From Actinomycetales bacterium (GTDB taxonomy: Bacteria > Actinomycetota > Actinomycetes > Mycobacteriales > Micromonosporaceae): a stretch of 45,542 nucleotides of DNA. Positions 1-8,431 of the stretch are shown here, one piece after another (position 1 is the stretch's first letter; each line of letters begins with the position of its first letter). Both the position numbers and the translations under genes were made by a program. The notes beneath the pieces were generated by a model, which ran no database searches, was not told the DNA's origin, and was given only the letters and a program-made list of their open reading frames with translations. The stretch covers positions 1 through 45,542 of the forward strand of contig PKFB01000047.1 of NCBI GenBank assembly GCA_002919305.1, written 5' to 3'.

Positions 1-403
1 CCTCGTTGGAGTAGTAGATGAGGTACTGGTTCACGACGGCGAAGGCCAGCACCAGCAGCGCACCCGGTGGGGTGAGCAGGATCCGGGCGAGCCAGGCGAC
101 CAGGACGAGCAGGGCGATGCCGAACAGCAGTGGCACCAGCCGCATCGCCCGCTCCCCGAACCCCGCGATATCGGCGACGAGGCGTTGCAGCCACAACCAG
201 CCGACGGGGGCGGCCTGGTAGTAGTCCAGGGGCCGGAGCAGCTCTAGGTAGCCTCGGTCAGCGACGTTACGCAGGACCGCCAGCTCGTCCAGCCAGTAGC
301 TCCGCGCGTACCACCACTGCCGGAGTCGGAGAACAACGCCGAGCGCGATGAGTACGCCGGCACCGACCCGGTAGGTGAGCAGGTGCCTGGTCCATGGCCG
401 CAC
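1..403 (-). CDS. GT-C-type membrane glycosyltransferase, copy A (N-terminal part only)
   Basis: Only the first ~134 codons lie in the window; the gene runs off the left edge. Read on the minus strand, the protein begins RPWTRHLLTYRVG and contains YWLDELAVLRN, LDYYQAAPVGWLWL, FGERAMRLVPLLFG and NQYLIYYSNE. These align without gaps to the two downstream paralogues at 494-2263 and 2370-4037. A first transmembrane helix is followed by a DE pair in the first outer loop, the place where GT-C/PMT-type glycosyltransferases bind metal and lipid-linked sugar. No ATG is in frame. A stop lies just upstream (415-413), so GTG at 403 is the only sensible start. A TAATCT hexamer ends 6 bases before it, as at other leaderless-looking starts here. 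Substrate unknown. Confidence 0.75.
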   Translation of the reverse strand, partial: MRPWTRHLLTYRVGAGVLIALGVVLRLRQWWYARSYWLDELAVLRNVADRGYLELLRPLDYYQAAPVGWLWLQRLVADIAGFGERAMRLVPLLFGIALLVLVAWLARILLTPPGALLVLAFAVVNQYLIYYSNE

Positions 404-493
404 CGCGTCAGATTATCCGCCCTAAACAGGGCTGGTGGCATGTTCAAGGCATTGGCGACTTTTAATCCTTAAAACTGACGTACCCTATTTTGT

Positions 494-2263
494 CTACGGC
501 GTGTCTGTGAGGATCGCGCAGTCATAGCCGCTGGGAGGCTGTGCGCTCAGCGGGCCACCGGGCGGTGCGGTGAGGTCATACCGAATCACCAGCCCACCGG
601 CGAACGGGATCTCCTCGACTTGCTGCCCGAAGGACTCCAGGTACTGCCGGTAGAACCGGTCATGGGTCTCGATGTTGGGCTCGACGAGGATCAGCCAGGC
701 CGTGTCATGAAGCCGCAGCAGGGCAGGGAACTCCTCGGGGTCGCAGGTGCCGGAGGAGAGCTTGCTCGGCTTCATGATGGCGTCGATCTCGACTCCGGTG
801 AGCGGGCCGTACCAGCCCGCCGCGAATTCGGCGTGGCCGGAGCCCACCACGAAATCCGAGTCACGACCGTGGGCGGCGATGTACTCCAGCTGCTCCCGAT
901 GCTGGAACCTGTCAAAGGGGTGACGCCACAGATTGGCCGCGGTGTACACCTGTGGGACGAGCAACGCGACGGCCAAACCGTAGGGGAGCAGCCATGTCAG
1001 CGCGCGTGCCCCGCTTTCCCGGAGCCAGGAGGCGGGTTGATCCACCGCGCTCCCCAACAGCAGTAGGACGGCCGGTACCCCGAACAGCGCGAGGCGATGC
1101 GCCATCGGGTACATCGACAGGGCGCTGGCGGTGTATCCGATGGCCCACGGAGCCACCAGCAACGCGGCGATGGCGAGGCCCCAACGACGCCAGCACAACA
1201 GCAGGCCGACGAAGACCAGGAGTAGGAACACCGCGGGGTAGGACACGTCGAGCGGGATGTGCAGGAGGCCGCGGGTCAGCTGACGCAGCCATCCCCAGGT
1301 GGCGCGGAGGTGGGTCAAAGGCTGGGACGGATACACCCTTGACCAGTACTCCTGCAGCGCAGGGTTGTTCTGCGCGGCTCGCAGCACCCCCACATACAGC
1401 AGACCGACAATGACTCCCCAGATGGGGGCGCCCACCAGAATGCGCCCCAGTGCCCGCCACCGGTCGGGGGACGAACGCCGGATCCACAGGGCGTGAACAG
1501 CCAGAACCCCGGCTACGGCTATCGTGACCGGAATAGCCAGGATCGTCATGATCACGCCTATCAGCGCCACCGTCCAGTAGGTCAGGATGCGACGCCACGT
1601 GGGGCCACGCTGAATGATCAGAACCCCCAGGGCCAGCAGCAGAGTGACCCAGAACGCCTCGGAGGTGTACTGCTTGACCTCGTTGGAGTAGTAGATGAGG
1701 TACTGGTTGACGGCGGCGAACCCGAGCACCAGCAGGGCGGCGGGCGCGTTCAGCACTTGACGTGCCAGCCATGCGATGACGACCAGCAGAGCGATTCCGT
1801 ACAGCAGCGGTACAAACCGCATTGATCGCTCGCCAAAGCCGATGAGGTCGCCCATCAGACGCTCCAGCCACAGCCAGCCGACAGGGGCCGTCTGGCTGTA
1901 GTCGAGAGGCTCTGCGAGCTGGAGGTACCCCCGGTCGGCGATGTTGCGGAGCACCATCAGCTCATCACCCCAGTAGCTGCGTGCGAACAGCCACTGACGG
2001 AGCCGGAGGAAGGCGCCAAGCAGGATGAGCAGACCAGCGGCTACCCGATAGGTGAGGAACCGGGAGAGGAGCTCACTACTCCGCTGCCAGAGCGACTGAG
2101 GCGACCGTGGCTGGCTGGTCGTGCCGTCGCCCTCCGTGGTGTGAAGACGGGGGATGAGCATGGTGTGTTCAGCCGGGCCCGGCTCGTCAACTGGCGGATC
2201 TGACGGCGGGCTCAGGTCTGGAGCAGCCTCATGGAGGCTCTGACGTTCCACAGGCGATCTCAC
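494..2263 (-). CDS. GT-C-type membrane glycosyltransferase (PMT/ArnT-like), copy B
   Basis: 589 residues. A hydrophilic N-terminus of ~65 residues precedes about ten predicted membrane helices and a C-terminal extracytoplasmic domain of ~140 residues. The first outer loop has SYWGDELMVLRN with the acidic pair D100-E101, the GT-C hallmark. Further on are PLDYSQTAPVGWLWLERL and YYSNEVKQY, both conserved in the neighbouring paralogues. The family (PMT_2/GT39-like) transfers a sugar from a polyprenyl-phosphate donor to protein or envelope glycan outside the membrane; the actual donor and acceptor cannot be read from sequence. The start is GTG at 2263, with a second in-frame GTG at 2251 and weak ribosome binding for both. 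It sits 106 bases after copy C and 90 bases before copy A, all co-oriented. Confidence 0.72.
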   Translation of the reverse strand: MRSPVERQSLHEAAPDLSPPSDPPVDEPGPAEHTMLIPRLHTTEGDGTTSQPRSPQSLWQRSSELLSRFLTYRVAAGLLILLGAFLRLRQWLFARSYWGDELMVLRNIADRGYLQLAEPLDYSQTAPVGWLWLERLMGDLIGFGERSMRFVPLLYGIALLVVIAWLARQVLNAPAALLVLGFAAVNQYLIYYSNEVKQYTSEAFWVTLLLALGVLIIQRGPTWRRILTYWTVALIGVIMTILAIPVTIAVAGVLAVHALWIRRSSPDRWRALGRILVGAPIWGVIVGLLYVGVLRAAQNNPALQEYWSRVYPSQPLTHLRATWGWLRQLTRGLLHIPLDVSYPAVFLLLVFVGLLLCWRRWGLAIAALLVAPWAIGYTASALSMYPMAHRLALFGVPAVLLLLGSAVDQPASWLRESGARALTWLLPYGLAVALLVPQVYTAANLWRHPFDRFQHREQLEYIAAHGRDSDFVVGSGHAEFAAGWYGPLTGVEIDAIMKPSKLSSGTCDPEEFPALLRLHDTAWLILVEPNIETHDRFYRQYLESFGQQVEEIPFAGGLVIRYDLTAPPGGPLSAQPPSGYDCAILTDTP

Positions 2264-2369
2264 CGTTTAAAGTGCCCTATCTGCCGGGGAGTCGGATTAA
2301 CCGGTCTTCTGCCGGAAATGCCTGATTGTTATCACATCGAGTATTGCTGCGCTGAGCGCCCCTATCACA

Positions 2370-4037
2370 TCACCATGTCACACAGTTCCAGGGATATGAA
2401 TCGTCCGACGGGGCGGTTTCGGGCGGTGCCCCCGTCAGATCGAACCGGAAGACCCAGGCGTCGTGGAACGACACTACGGTCTCGGTTCCAAACTGCCGGA
2501 GCTGATCGATCAGGAATTCTTCGGGGGTTCGCTCGTAAGGCGAGATCCGCAGCACCCAGGCCGCTTCTGTGCCCCGTAGCAGGGCGGCGAGGGCGCTTGG
2601 GTCACAGCCATCCTCGGTACGCGCGGGCTGCACCTGCACATCCGCCGTCACACCCGCCGGGGCGCCGTACCAGTGCAGCACGTGGCTGGTCCGTTCCGGG
2701 ATTACAAGCAGCGGTTCGCCGTCCTGACGGTGCTGCGCAATGTAGGCGATGGCTTCCCGGTACTGATATGGGTCGGGGGGTGCGATGGCGAGTCCGACGG
2801 CGTTGAAGACTTGCGGTATCAGGGTGGGTAACGCCAGGCCAAGGCTGAACGCCCACACCAGGAAGCGAGGCTTTTGGTTGATGCGGGCGTGTCGACCGGG
2901 GGCGTCGGGGCCGCGCGGGGCGGGAAAGTCCACGGCGTACCCGATCAACAGCAGGCAGGCCGGGACTCCATAGAGGGCCAGTCGTCCCCACAGGGGGTAG
3001 ATGTGCAGAGCGCTGGCGACCAGACCGATCACCCATGGGCACAGCAGGATGCCGACGACAGACAGGCCGTGCCGGCGCCCGCATTTGATCGCGCCCACCA
3101 CGGCCAGGATGAAGTAGAGCACGGCGTAACTGACACCCAGCGGGTCAGTGGCCAGGTCGCTGCCGGTGTCGATCAGCCACCCGATGGTGGCTGGAATGTC
3201 ATACAGCGGGCGTTCAGGGTAGACGAACGCCCACATCTCCTGCAGTGACTGGTCCGTCTGTGACGCGCGCAGCCCGGTTAGGTACAGGGGCACCACGAGC
3301 GCCAGCCACACGGGTACGCCCATCGCGAAGCGCCGGATCCGCCGCCACCCGGGGCGGGCCCGGATCGCCACTAGGGTCGCCACGGCGGCGGTGACCGGGA
3401 TCGCCATGATGCTCAGCACGCTGGCGATGCTCGCGGCGACCCAGAAGATGATGATCAGCCGCTGATTGATCACTCGTTGGCAGAGCAGGATGCCGACGGC
3501 GATCACCAGGGTCACTGCGAAGGCCTCGGCGGAGTATTGCTTGACCTCGTTGGAGAAGTAGATAAGCCGGTCGTTGACGGCGACGAACGCCAGCACGATC
3601 AACGAGGCCGACATGGTCAGCAGGCGCCGTGCCAGCCACGCCACCAGGAACAGGGTGCCGATCCCGAACAGCAGGGGGACCAGGCGGAGCGCGCGTTCCC
3701 CGGAGCCGAGCAGGTCGTGGGCCAGACGTTCGAGGAGCAGCCACAGCGCGGGCGCGGTCTGGTGGTAGTCCAACGCCCCGAGCAGCTCCAGATAGCTGCG
3801 TTCGTCCAGGTTGCGGGCGATCAGGATCTCGTTGAACCACAGGTCCCGGCCGGCCAGCCACTGGATCAGACGCACCAGGATCCCGACGGCGATCACCAGC
3901 CCGGCGAGGACGGGGTAGGTGGTGATGTGGATGGGGATCCAGCGCAGTCCCGTGCGTACCCCTTGGCGGGAATCTGTCGCTTCCGGATTCGTGGGGGGTT
4001 CCGGGTCAGCCAGGACAGGAGACTGCGTCGACGGCAC
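2370..4037 (-). CDS. GT-C-type membrane glycosyltransferase paralogue, copy C, altered DE motif
   Basis: 555 residues, with the same architecture as copy B: a short polar N-terminus, multiple hydrophobic segments, then a C-terminal soluble domain. Shared blocks are ALDYHQTAPALWLLLERL, FGIGTLFLVAWLARRLL and YFSNEVKQYSAEAFAVT. The loop-1 motif reads DLWFNEILIARNL, so the aspartate of the DE pair (D100 in copy B) is N69 here while E70 is kept. The Asn swap may alter metal or donor binding. The start is GTG at 4037, with TAGGGT ending 6 bases upstream and no clear Shine-Dalgarno. It is first in the leftward series C-B-A and diverges from glmS across a 241-base gap. Membrane glycosyltransferase is well supported; substrate is not. 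Confidence 0.7.
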   Translation of the reverse strand: MPSTQSPVLADPEPPTNPEATDSRQGVRTGLRWIPIHITTYPVLAGLVIAVGILVRLIQWLAGRDLWFNEILIARNLDERSYLELLGALDYHQTAPALWLLLERLAHDLLGSGERALRLVPLLFGIGTLFLVAWLARRLLTMSASLIVLAFVAVNDRLIYFSNEVKQYSAEAFAVTLVIAVGILLCQRVINQRLIIIFWVAASIASVLSIMAIPVTAAVATLVAIRARPGWRRIRRFAMGVPVWLALVVPLYLTGLRASQTDQSLQEMWAFVYPERPLYDIPATIGWLIDTGSDLATDPLGVSYAVLYFILAVVGAIKCGRRHGLSVVGILLCPWVIGLVASALHIYPLWGRLALYGVPACLLLIGYAVDFPAPRGPDAPGRHARINQKPRFLVWAFSLGLALPTLIPQVFNAVGLAIAPPDPYQYREAIAYIAQHRQDGEPLLVIPERTSHVLHWYGAPAGVTADVQVQPARTEDGCDPSALAALLRGTEAAWVLRISPYERTPEEFLIDQLRQFGTETVVSFHDAWVFRFDLTGAPPETAPSDDSYPWNCVTW

Positions 4038-4264
4038 CGCGTCACCCTAAAGGAGCCGGATCGGTCCCGTCATCCACCGGGACTCATATCGAGGACTTTC
4101 GATGGTGATCAGGGTACGGAAGGCCCATGCGATCGCGCACATCAGCTGCGCGGTTGCGCGTGATGGTGAGCGGGCGGCGCGCGCGGGAATCGGCCCTGCT
4201 CACCCGCCGTGCCATTCTCGTCGCATGCGCTGACGGTGAGCCGGTCAACGCATGTTGACTGCAC

Positions 4265-4270
4265 TACGCT
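4265..4270 (+). promoter_or_regulatory. Putative -10 element of a leaderless glmS transcript
   Basis: TACGCT ends 8 bases before the glmS ATG, with no purine-rich ribosome-binding site between them. The same hexamer stands 6-8 bases before alr, guaA and psd. No convincing -35 was found. Confidence 0.45.
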
Positions 4271-4278
4271 CGCAGGCC

Positions 4279-6162
4279 ATGTGCGGAATCGTCGGTTATG
4301 CGGGAGCGCGTTCGGCGCTCGAGGTTGTGCTCAACGGGCTGCGTCGTCTGGAGTACCGCGGCTATGACTCCGCGGGGGTGGCCATCGTCGACGGTGGTGT
4401 GCTCCAGATCGAAAAGCGGGCCGGGAAGCTGAGCAACCTGGAGAAAGCGATCGCCGAGAACGGCTTCGACACCTCCGCGGGGACGGGCATCGGCCACACC
4501 CGCTGGGCCACGCACGGGGCGCCGACGGACCGCAACGCCCACCCTCACGTCTCCGTCGACGGCAGGGTCGCTGTCATCCACAACGGGATCATCGAGAACT
4601 TCGCGAAGCTACGCCTGGAGCTGGAGGAACGCGGGGTGGAGTTCTCCAGCGACACCGACACCGAATGCGTGGCGCACCTGCTGGCTCTGGAGCTGACCAC
4701 CCACACGTCGGCGCAGGACTCCACGACCCTGCCGGAGGGCGCGTTGGCAGCGGCCATGCGCCGGGTCTGCCAACGTCTGGAGGGGGCCTTCACCCTGCTC
4801 GCGGTGCACGCCGACGCCCCCGGCGTGGTGGTGGGTGCCCGACGGAACAGTCCTTTAGTGGTGGGATGCGGCGACGGCGAGTACTTCCTGGCCAGCGACG
4901 TGGCCGCATTCATCGAACACACCCGTGAGGCGATCGAGCTTGGCCAGGACCAGGTGGTTGAGATCAGCGCCGCCGGGGTGACCATCACCGACTTCTTCGG
5001 AACACCGGCAACCGGCAACTCGTTCCACGTCGCCTGGGACGTGTCGGCCGCGGAGAAGGGCGGCTACGACTACTTCATGCTCAAGGAGATCGCCGAGCAG
5101 CCGCAGGCGGTCGCCGACACACTCCGGGGCCGGCTCACCGAGACCGGCGAGATCATGCTGGACGAGGTACGTCTGTCCGATCAGGACCTGCGGGACGTGG
5201 ACAAGGTGTTCATCGTCGCCTGCGGGACCGCGTACCACGCGGGTCTGGTGGCCAAATACGCCATCGAGCACTGGACCCGGATCCCCTGCGAGGTTGAACT
5301 GGCCAGCGAGTTCCGCTACCGGGACCCGGTGCTGGACCGGTCCACCCTGGTAGTGGCGATCTCCCAGTCCGGCGAGACCATGGACACCCTGATGGCGGTA
5401 CGCCACGCCAAGGAGCAAAAGGCCCGGGTGCTGGCCATCTGCAACACCAACGGCTCCTCCATTCCCCGCGAGTCCGACGCGGTGCTGTACACGCACGCCG
5501 GCCCCGAGATCGCGGTGGCCTCTACCAAGGCATTCCTCACCCAGCTGGTCGCCTGCTACCTGGTTGGCCTGCACCTGGCGCAGGTACGCGGCATCAAGTA
5601 CGCCGATGAGGTCGCGGCGGTGGTGGAGCAGCTGCAGCAGATGCCCGCCGCGGTGGAGGCGGTGCTGGGCACCATGGAGCCGGTGCGGGAGCTGGCGCGC
5701 TCCCTGGCCGGCTCACCCTCGGTGTTGTTCATCGGCCGACACGTGGGATACCCGGTGGCCCTGGAAGGGGCGTTGAAGCTGAAGGAACTGGCGTACATGC
5801 ACGCCGAGGGTTTCGCGGCTGGGGAGCTCAAGCACGGGCCGATCGCGCTGATCGACAAGGGGACGCCGGTGTTCGTGGTGGTGCCGTCGCCGCGGGGCCG
5901 TGGCGTGCTTCACGACAAGGTGATCTCCAACATTCAGGAGGTTCGGGCCCGCGGAGCCCGGGTCATCGCCATCGCCGAGGAAGGCGACGCGGCGGTGGAG
6001 CCGTTCGCCGATCATGTGATTCGCGTTCCGCGTACCCCCACCCTGTTGTCGCCGCTGGTGGCGACCGTGCCGCTGCAGGTGTTCGCGTGTGAGGTCGCCG
6101 CGACCCGGGGGCACGACGTGGATCAGCCGCGGAATCTCGCCAAGTCCGTCACTGTCGAGTAG
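4279..6162 (+). CDS. glmS: Glutamine--fructose-6-phosphate aminotransferase (isomerizing)
   Basis: Makes glucosamine-6-phosphate from fructose-6-phosphate and glutamine, the first step toward UDP-GlcNAc for peptidoglycan, in the cytoplasm. 627 residues, close to the family norm. The start was moved to ATG 4279 so that the protein begins MCGIVGY: after Met removal the N-terminal Cys is the glutaminase nucleophile. The class-II glutamine amidotransferase domain (about 1-220) shows LRRLEYRGYDSAG, GHTRWATHG and HNGIIEN. The two SIS isomerase domains follow, with ISQSGETMDTL, ASTKAFLTQ and ELKHGPIALI. The C-terminus ends NLAKSVTVE, typical of GlmS. It is transcribed away from the glycosyltransferases and followed by a hairpin at its stop codon. 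No glmS ribozyme is recognisable upstream. Confidence 0.97.
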   Translation: MCGIVGYAGARSALEVVLNGLRRLEYRGYDSAGVAIVDGGVLQIEKRAGKLSNLEKAIAENGFDTSAGTGIGHTRWATHGAPTDRNAHPHVSVDGRVAVIHNGIIENFAKLRLELEERGVEFSSDTDTECVAHLLALELTTHTSAQDSTTLPEGALAAAMRRVCQRLEGAFTLLAVHADAPGVVVGARRNSPLVVGCGDGEYFLASDVAAFIEHTREAIELGQDQVVEISAAGVTITDFFGTPATGNSFHVAWDVSAAEKGGYDYFMLKEIAEQPQAVADTLRGRLTETGEIMLDEVRLSDQDLRDVDKVFIVACGTAYHAGLVAKYAIEHWTRIPCEVELASEFRYRDPVLDRSTLVVAISQSGETMDTLMAVRHAKEQKARVLAICNTNGSSIPRESDAVLYTHAGPEIAVASTKAFLTQLVACYLVGLHLAQVRGIKYADEVAAVVEQLQQMPAAVEAVLGTMEPVRELARSLAGSPSVLFIGRHVGYPVALEGALKLKELAYMHAEGFAAGELKHGPIALIDKGTPVFVVVPSPRGRGVLHDKVISNIQEVRARGARVIAIAEEGDAAVEPFADHVIRVPRTPTLLSPLVATVPLQVFACEVAATRGHDVDQPRNLAKSVTVE

Positions 6163-6178
6163 CGCCGAGGAGCGCTAC
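6159..6178 (+). terminator. Hairpin at the glmS stop codon
   Basis: Perfect 7-base inverted repeat GTAGCGC (6159-6165) / GCGCTAC (6172-6178) with a 6-base loop, overlapping the TAG stop. There is no T-run after it, so it could be a weak or Rho-assisted terminator or an mRNA-stabilising hairpin. Confidence 0.4.
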
Positions 6179-6220
6179 GCACATAGCCCACGGCCCCACG
6201 GCAACGCAGCAACGCCTGGC

Positions 6221-6258
6221 TCAGCCCGCCGCAGGCGCCTGGGCCGGGCGGCCGCTGA
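6221..6258 (+). terminator. Possible second hairpin in the glmS-acpS gap
   Basis: TCAGCCCGCC (6221-6230) pairs with GGCGG and GCTGA (6248-6258) with a two-base bulge. The 291-base gap between glmS and acpS otherwise holds GC-rich sequence with short CGCGGATC-type repeats and no convincing gene. There is no T-run. Confidence 0.3.
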
Positions 6259-6453
6259 ATAGGCCTGGACGCCGGTGTGGAAGGGCGGCTTCGCGAATGC
6301 TCCACGAATACTTCGCGGATCGCGCGGAGCACGCGAATCAGCGGATCACGCGGATCGATACGCCGTCCTTCCGCATCGAAAGGTGGGCCGCGCGTGCGGT
6401 CGATCAGGAGGGCGCGGGTAGGGCCCGGGGCCTTCACTGGGAATAATGCGGGC

Positions 6454-6840
6454 GTGATCGTCGCCGTCGGGATCGACGTGGTGCTGGTTGAGCGGTTCCA
6501 GCGTGCCCTGGAACGAACACCGCTGTTAGCTGATCGGCTGTTCACCGAGGCCGAGCGTCTTACGCTGCGGGGCAACCCGCGTTCCGTGGAGTCTTTAGCG
6601 GCGCGGTTCGCGGCCAAGGAAGCGGTGGCTAAGGCGCTGGGGGCGCCGGCGGGCCTCAGCTGGCACGACTGTGAAATCGTCACCGACCCGGACGGCCGGC
6701 CGTGGCTGACGGTGTCCGGCACGGTCGCCAACGCCGCCCGGGAACGAGGGATCACCCGCTGGCACCTGTCGCTGTCCCACGACGGGGGCATCGCGTCGGC
6801 GATGGTGGTCGGGGAACGGGCGACCGGGGAACTCTCGTGA
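6454..6840 (+). CDS. acpS: Holo-[acyl-carrier-protein] synthase
   Basis: Transfers 4'-phosphopantetheine from CoA to acyl carrier protein. 128 residues, normal for AcpS. The N-terminal [10 protein letters not shown] carries the metal-binding Asp of the family (usually GIDIVEI.R). FTEAERLT is followed by [17 protein letters not shown], the second signature with the Lys/Glu residues. [15 protein letters not shown] closes the fold. GTG 6454 was chosen because it places the GIDVV motif at residue 6 as in relatives, and because AATAAT ends 6 bases upstream. Earlier in-frame codons would add a basic tail not seen in AcpS. It contains two TTA leucine codons. It is followed 52 bases later by nnr. Confidence 0.93.
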   Translation: MIVAVGIDVVLVERFQRALERTPLLADRLFTEAERLTLRGNPRSVESLAARFAAKEAVAKALGAPAGLSWHDCEIVTDPDGRPWLTVSGTVANAARERGITRWHLSLSHDGGIASAMVVGERATGELS

Positions 6841-6892
6841 GGGAGCGAACGGGACAAGAAAGGTCACAGGCTCCACATAAGGGACGGTGAGC

Positions 6893-8431
6893 ATGAAGGG
6901 CGTATGGCGCGTCGATGAGGTACGCGTGGCCGAGGAGGAGCTGATGGCGACCCTCCCGGAAGGCACCCTGATGCGCCGCGCCGCCACTGGTCTGGCGACC
7001 CGGGCGGCGGCCCGATTGGGCAAGGTCTACGGCTCCCGCGTCCTGCTCCTGGTGGGGGCGGGAAACAACGGAGGCGACGCGCTGTACGCGGGTGCGTCGC
7101 TGGCGGGGCGTGGCGCCGCGGTCGAGGCGTTGTTGTTGCGGCCGGAACGCGCCCACACCGGTGGTCTGCGGGCGCTGCTGGCGGCCGGTGGCCGGGCCAT
7201 CACACGCGTGACCGACCTCACCGGCGGATACGACCTGATCCTGGACGGCATCGTCGGGATCGGCGGCCGGGGCGGGCTGCGTCCCGACGCGGTCGAGGCG
7301 GTCCGGGCGGCCACCGGTCAGCGGGAGGAAGGCGCCCGAGGCGGGCGCTCGCGGTGCGCCACGGTCATCGCGGTGGATGTGCCTAGCGGAATCGACGTCG
7401 ACACCGGGGCGGTGACCGGGGAGGCCGTCCAGGCCGATGTCACGGTGACCTTCGGGTGTCTCAAACCCGGCCTGCTCGTCGGGAAAGGCGCCACCCACGC
7501 TGGTGAGGTTGAGCTGATCGATATCGGATTGGGGACCTACCTGGCACAGACGGCGCCGGTCGCCTGGGTCCCCGAGGACGACGACATCGCCGGCTGGTGG
7601 CCCCAGCCAGAGCCCGCCGACGACAAATACAGCCGGGGCGTGGTCGGGATCGCGGCGGGGTCGGCCCGGTACACCGGCGCGGCGGTGCTGGCGGTGTCCG
7701 GGGCCAGCGCTGGGCCGGCGGGTTTTGTGCGGTACGCCGGTCAGGCGGCGGAGTACGTGCGGCGAGCCTGGCCCACAGCGGTGATCTCCGACGCGGTGGC
7801 CACCGCCGGGCGCGTGTCGGCCTGGGTGGTGGGGCCAGGCCTAGGGGTGGACGAGCGCGCCTGGGAGGAGGTGCGCCAGGTGTTAGACGCCCCGGTGCCG
7901 GTCTGCGTCGACGCCGACGGGTTGACCCTGCTGGCCAATCGGGGCGTGGATCTCACCGGTCGACAAGCGCCCACCGTGCTGACTCCACACGACCGGGAAT
8001 TCGCGCGGTTCGGTCTGGGGGAGCCCGGTGAGGACCGGATCGGCGCCGCCCGTGCGCTCGCGGCTCGGCTGGGCGTCACGGTCCTGCTGAAGGGGAACCG
8101 GACCGTGGTGGCCAACCCCACCGGCCCGGTCTTCATCAACCCCACCGGCACCCCTGCCTTGGCCAGCGCCGGCACGGGGGATGTACTGGCTGGACTGATC
8201 GGGGCGTTGCTGGCCGCCGGGCTGCCGGCGGACCGGGCCGCCATCGCTGGGGCGTACCTACACGGCCTGGCTGGGCGGTACGCGGCCGAACGAGGTCCGG
8301 TTACTGCTATCGACGTCGCGCATGCGCTTCGTCCTGTGATCAACAGTCTGCTCCGTCGAACCGGACCATCAGTACGCTGGCACTATGTGGCAGACGCAGG
8401 TGCAAGTGGACCTCGGCGCGATCCGCGATAA
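6893..8431 (+). CDS. nnr: Bifunctional NAD(P)H-hydrate repair enzyme (epimerase + ADP/ATP-dependent dehydratase)
   Basis: Repairs damaged NAD(P)HX. The N-terminal YjeF_N epimerase domain (about 1-215) contains LLVGAGNNGGDALYAG and VIAVDVPSGIDVDTG. The C-terminal carbohydrate-kinase-like dehydratase domain (about 225-500) contains VVGPGLGVDE, VCVDADGLTLLA, LTPHDREFARF, VLLKGNRTVV and ASAGTGDVLAGLIGA, the last being the nucleotide-binding Asp motif. A purine-rich AAGGGA at 6879-6884 is spaced correctly for ATG 6893 but too close for GTG 6887, which decides the start. The 3' end overlaps alr by 47 bases in another frame. Neighbours match the actinobacterial acpS-nnr-alr order. Confidence 0.94.
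   Translation: MKGVWRVDEVRVAEEELMATLPEGTLMRRAATGLATRAAARLGKVYGSRVLLLVGAGNNGGDALYAGASLAGRGAAVEALLLRPERAHTGGLRALLAAGGRAITRVTDLTGGYDLILDGIVGIGGRGGLRPDAVEAVRAATGQREEGARGGRSRCATVIAVDVPSGIDVDTGAVTGEAVQADVTVTFGCLKPGLLVGKGATHAGEVELIDIGLGTYLAQTAPVAWVPEDDDIAGWWPQPEPADDKYSRGVVGIAAGSARYTGAAVLAVSGASAGPAGFVRYAGQAAEYVRRAWPTAVISDAVATAGRVSAWVVGPGLGVDERAWEEVRQVLDAPVPVCVDADGLTLLANRGVDLTGRQAPTVLTPHDREFARFGLGEPGEDRIGAARALAARLGVTVLLKGNRTVVANPTGPVFINPTGTPALASAGTGDVLAGLIGALLAAGLPADRAAIAGAYLHGLAGRYAAERGPVTAIDVAHALRPVINSLLRRTGPSVRWHYVADAGASGPRRDPR
8373..8378 (+). promoter_or_regulatory. Putative -10 element of a leaderless alr transcript inside nnr
   Basis: TACGCT ends exactly 6 bases before the alr ATG at 8385, within the nnr coding region, and there is no Shine-Dalgarno. 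The spacing fits transcription starting at or next to the A of the ATG. No clear -35 was seen. Confidence 0.45.

Noticed and set aside
912-1871. 319-codon alternative minus-strand frame inside glycosyltransferase copy B
   Set aside because: Arg/Ala/Gly/Pro-rich without hydrophobic pattern; the overlapping frame encodes a convincing membrane protein with paralogues.
4038-4278. glmS ribozyme or riboswitch upstream of glmS
   Set aside because: No recognisable ribozyme core; the gene appears to be leaderless or nearly so, leaving no room for an mRNA leader element.
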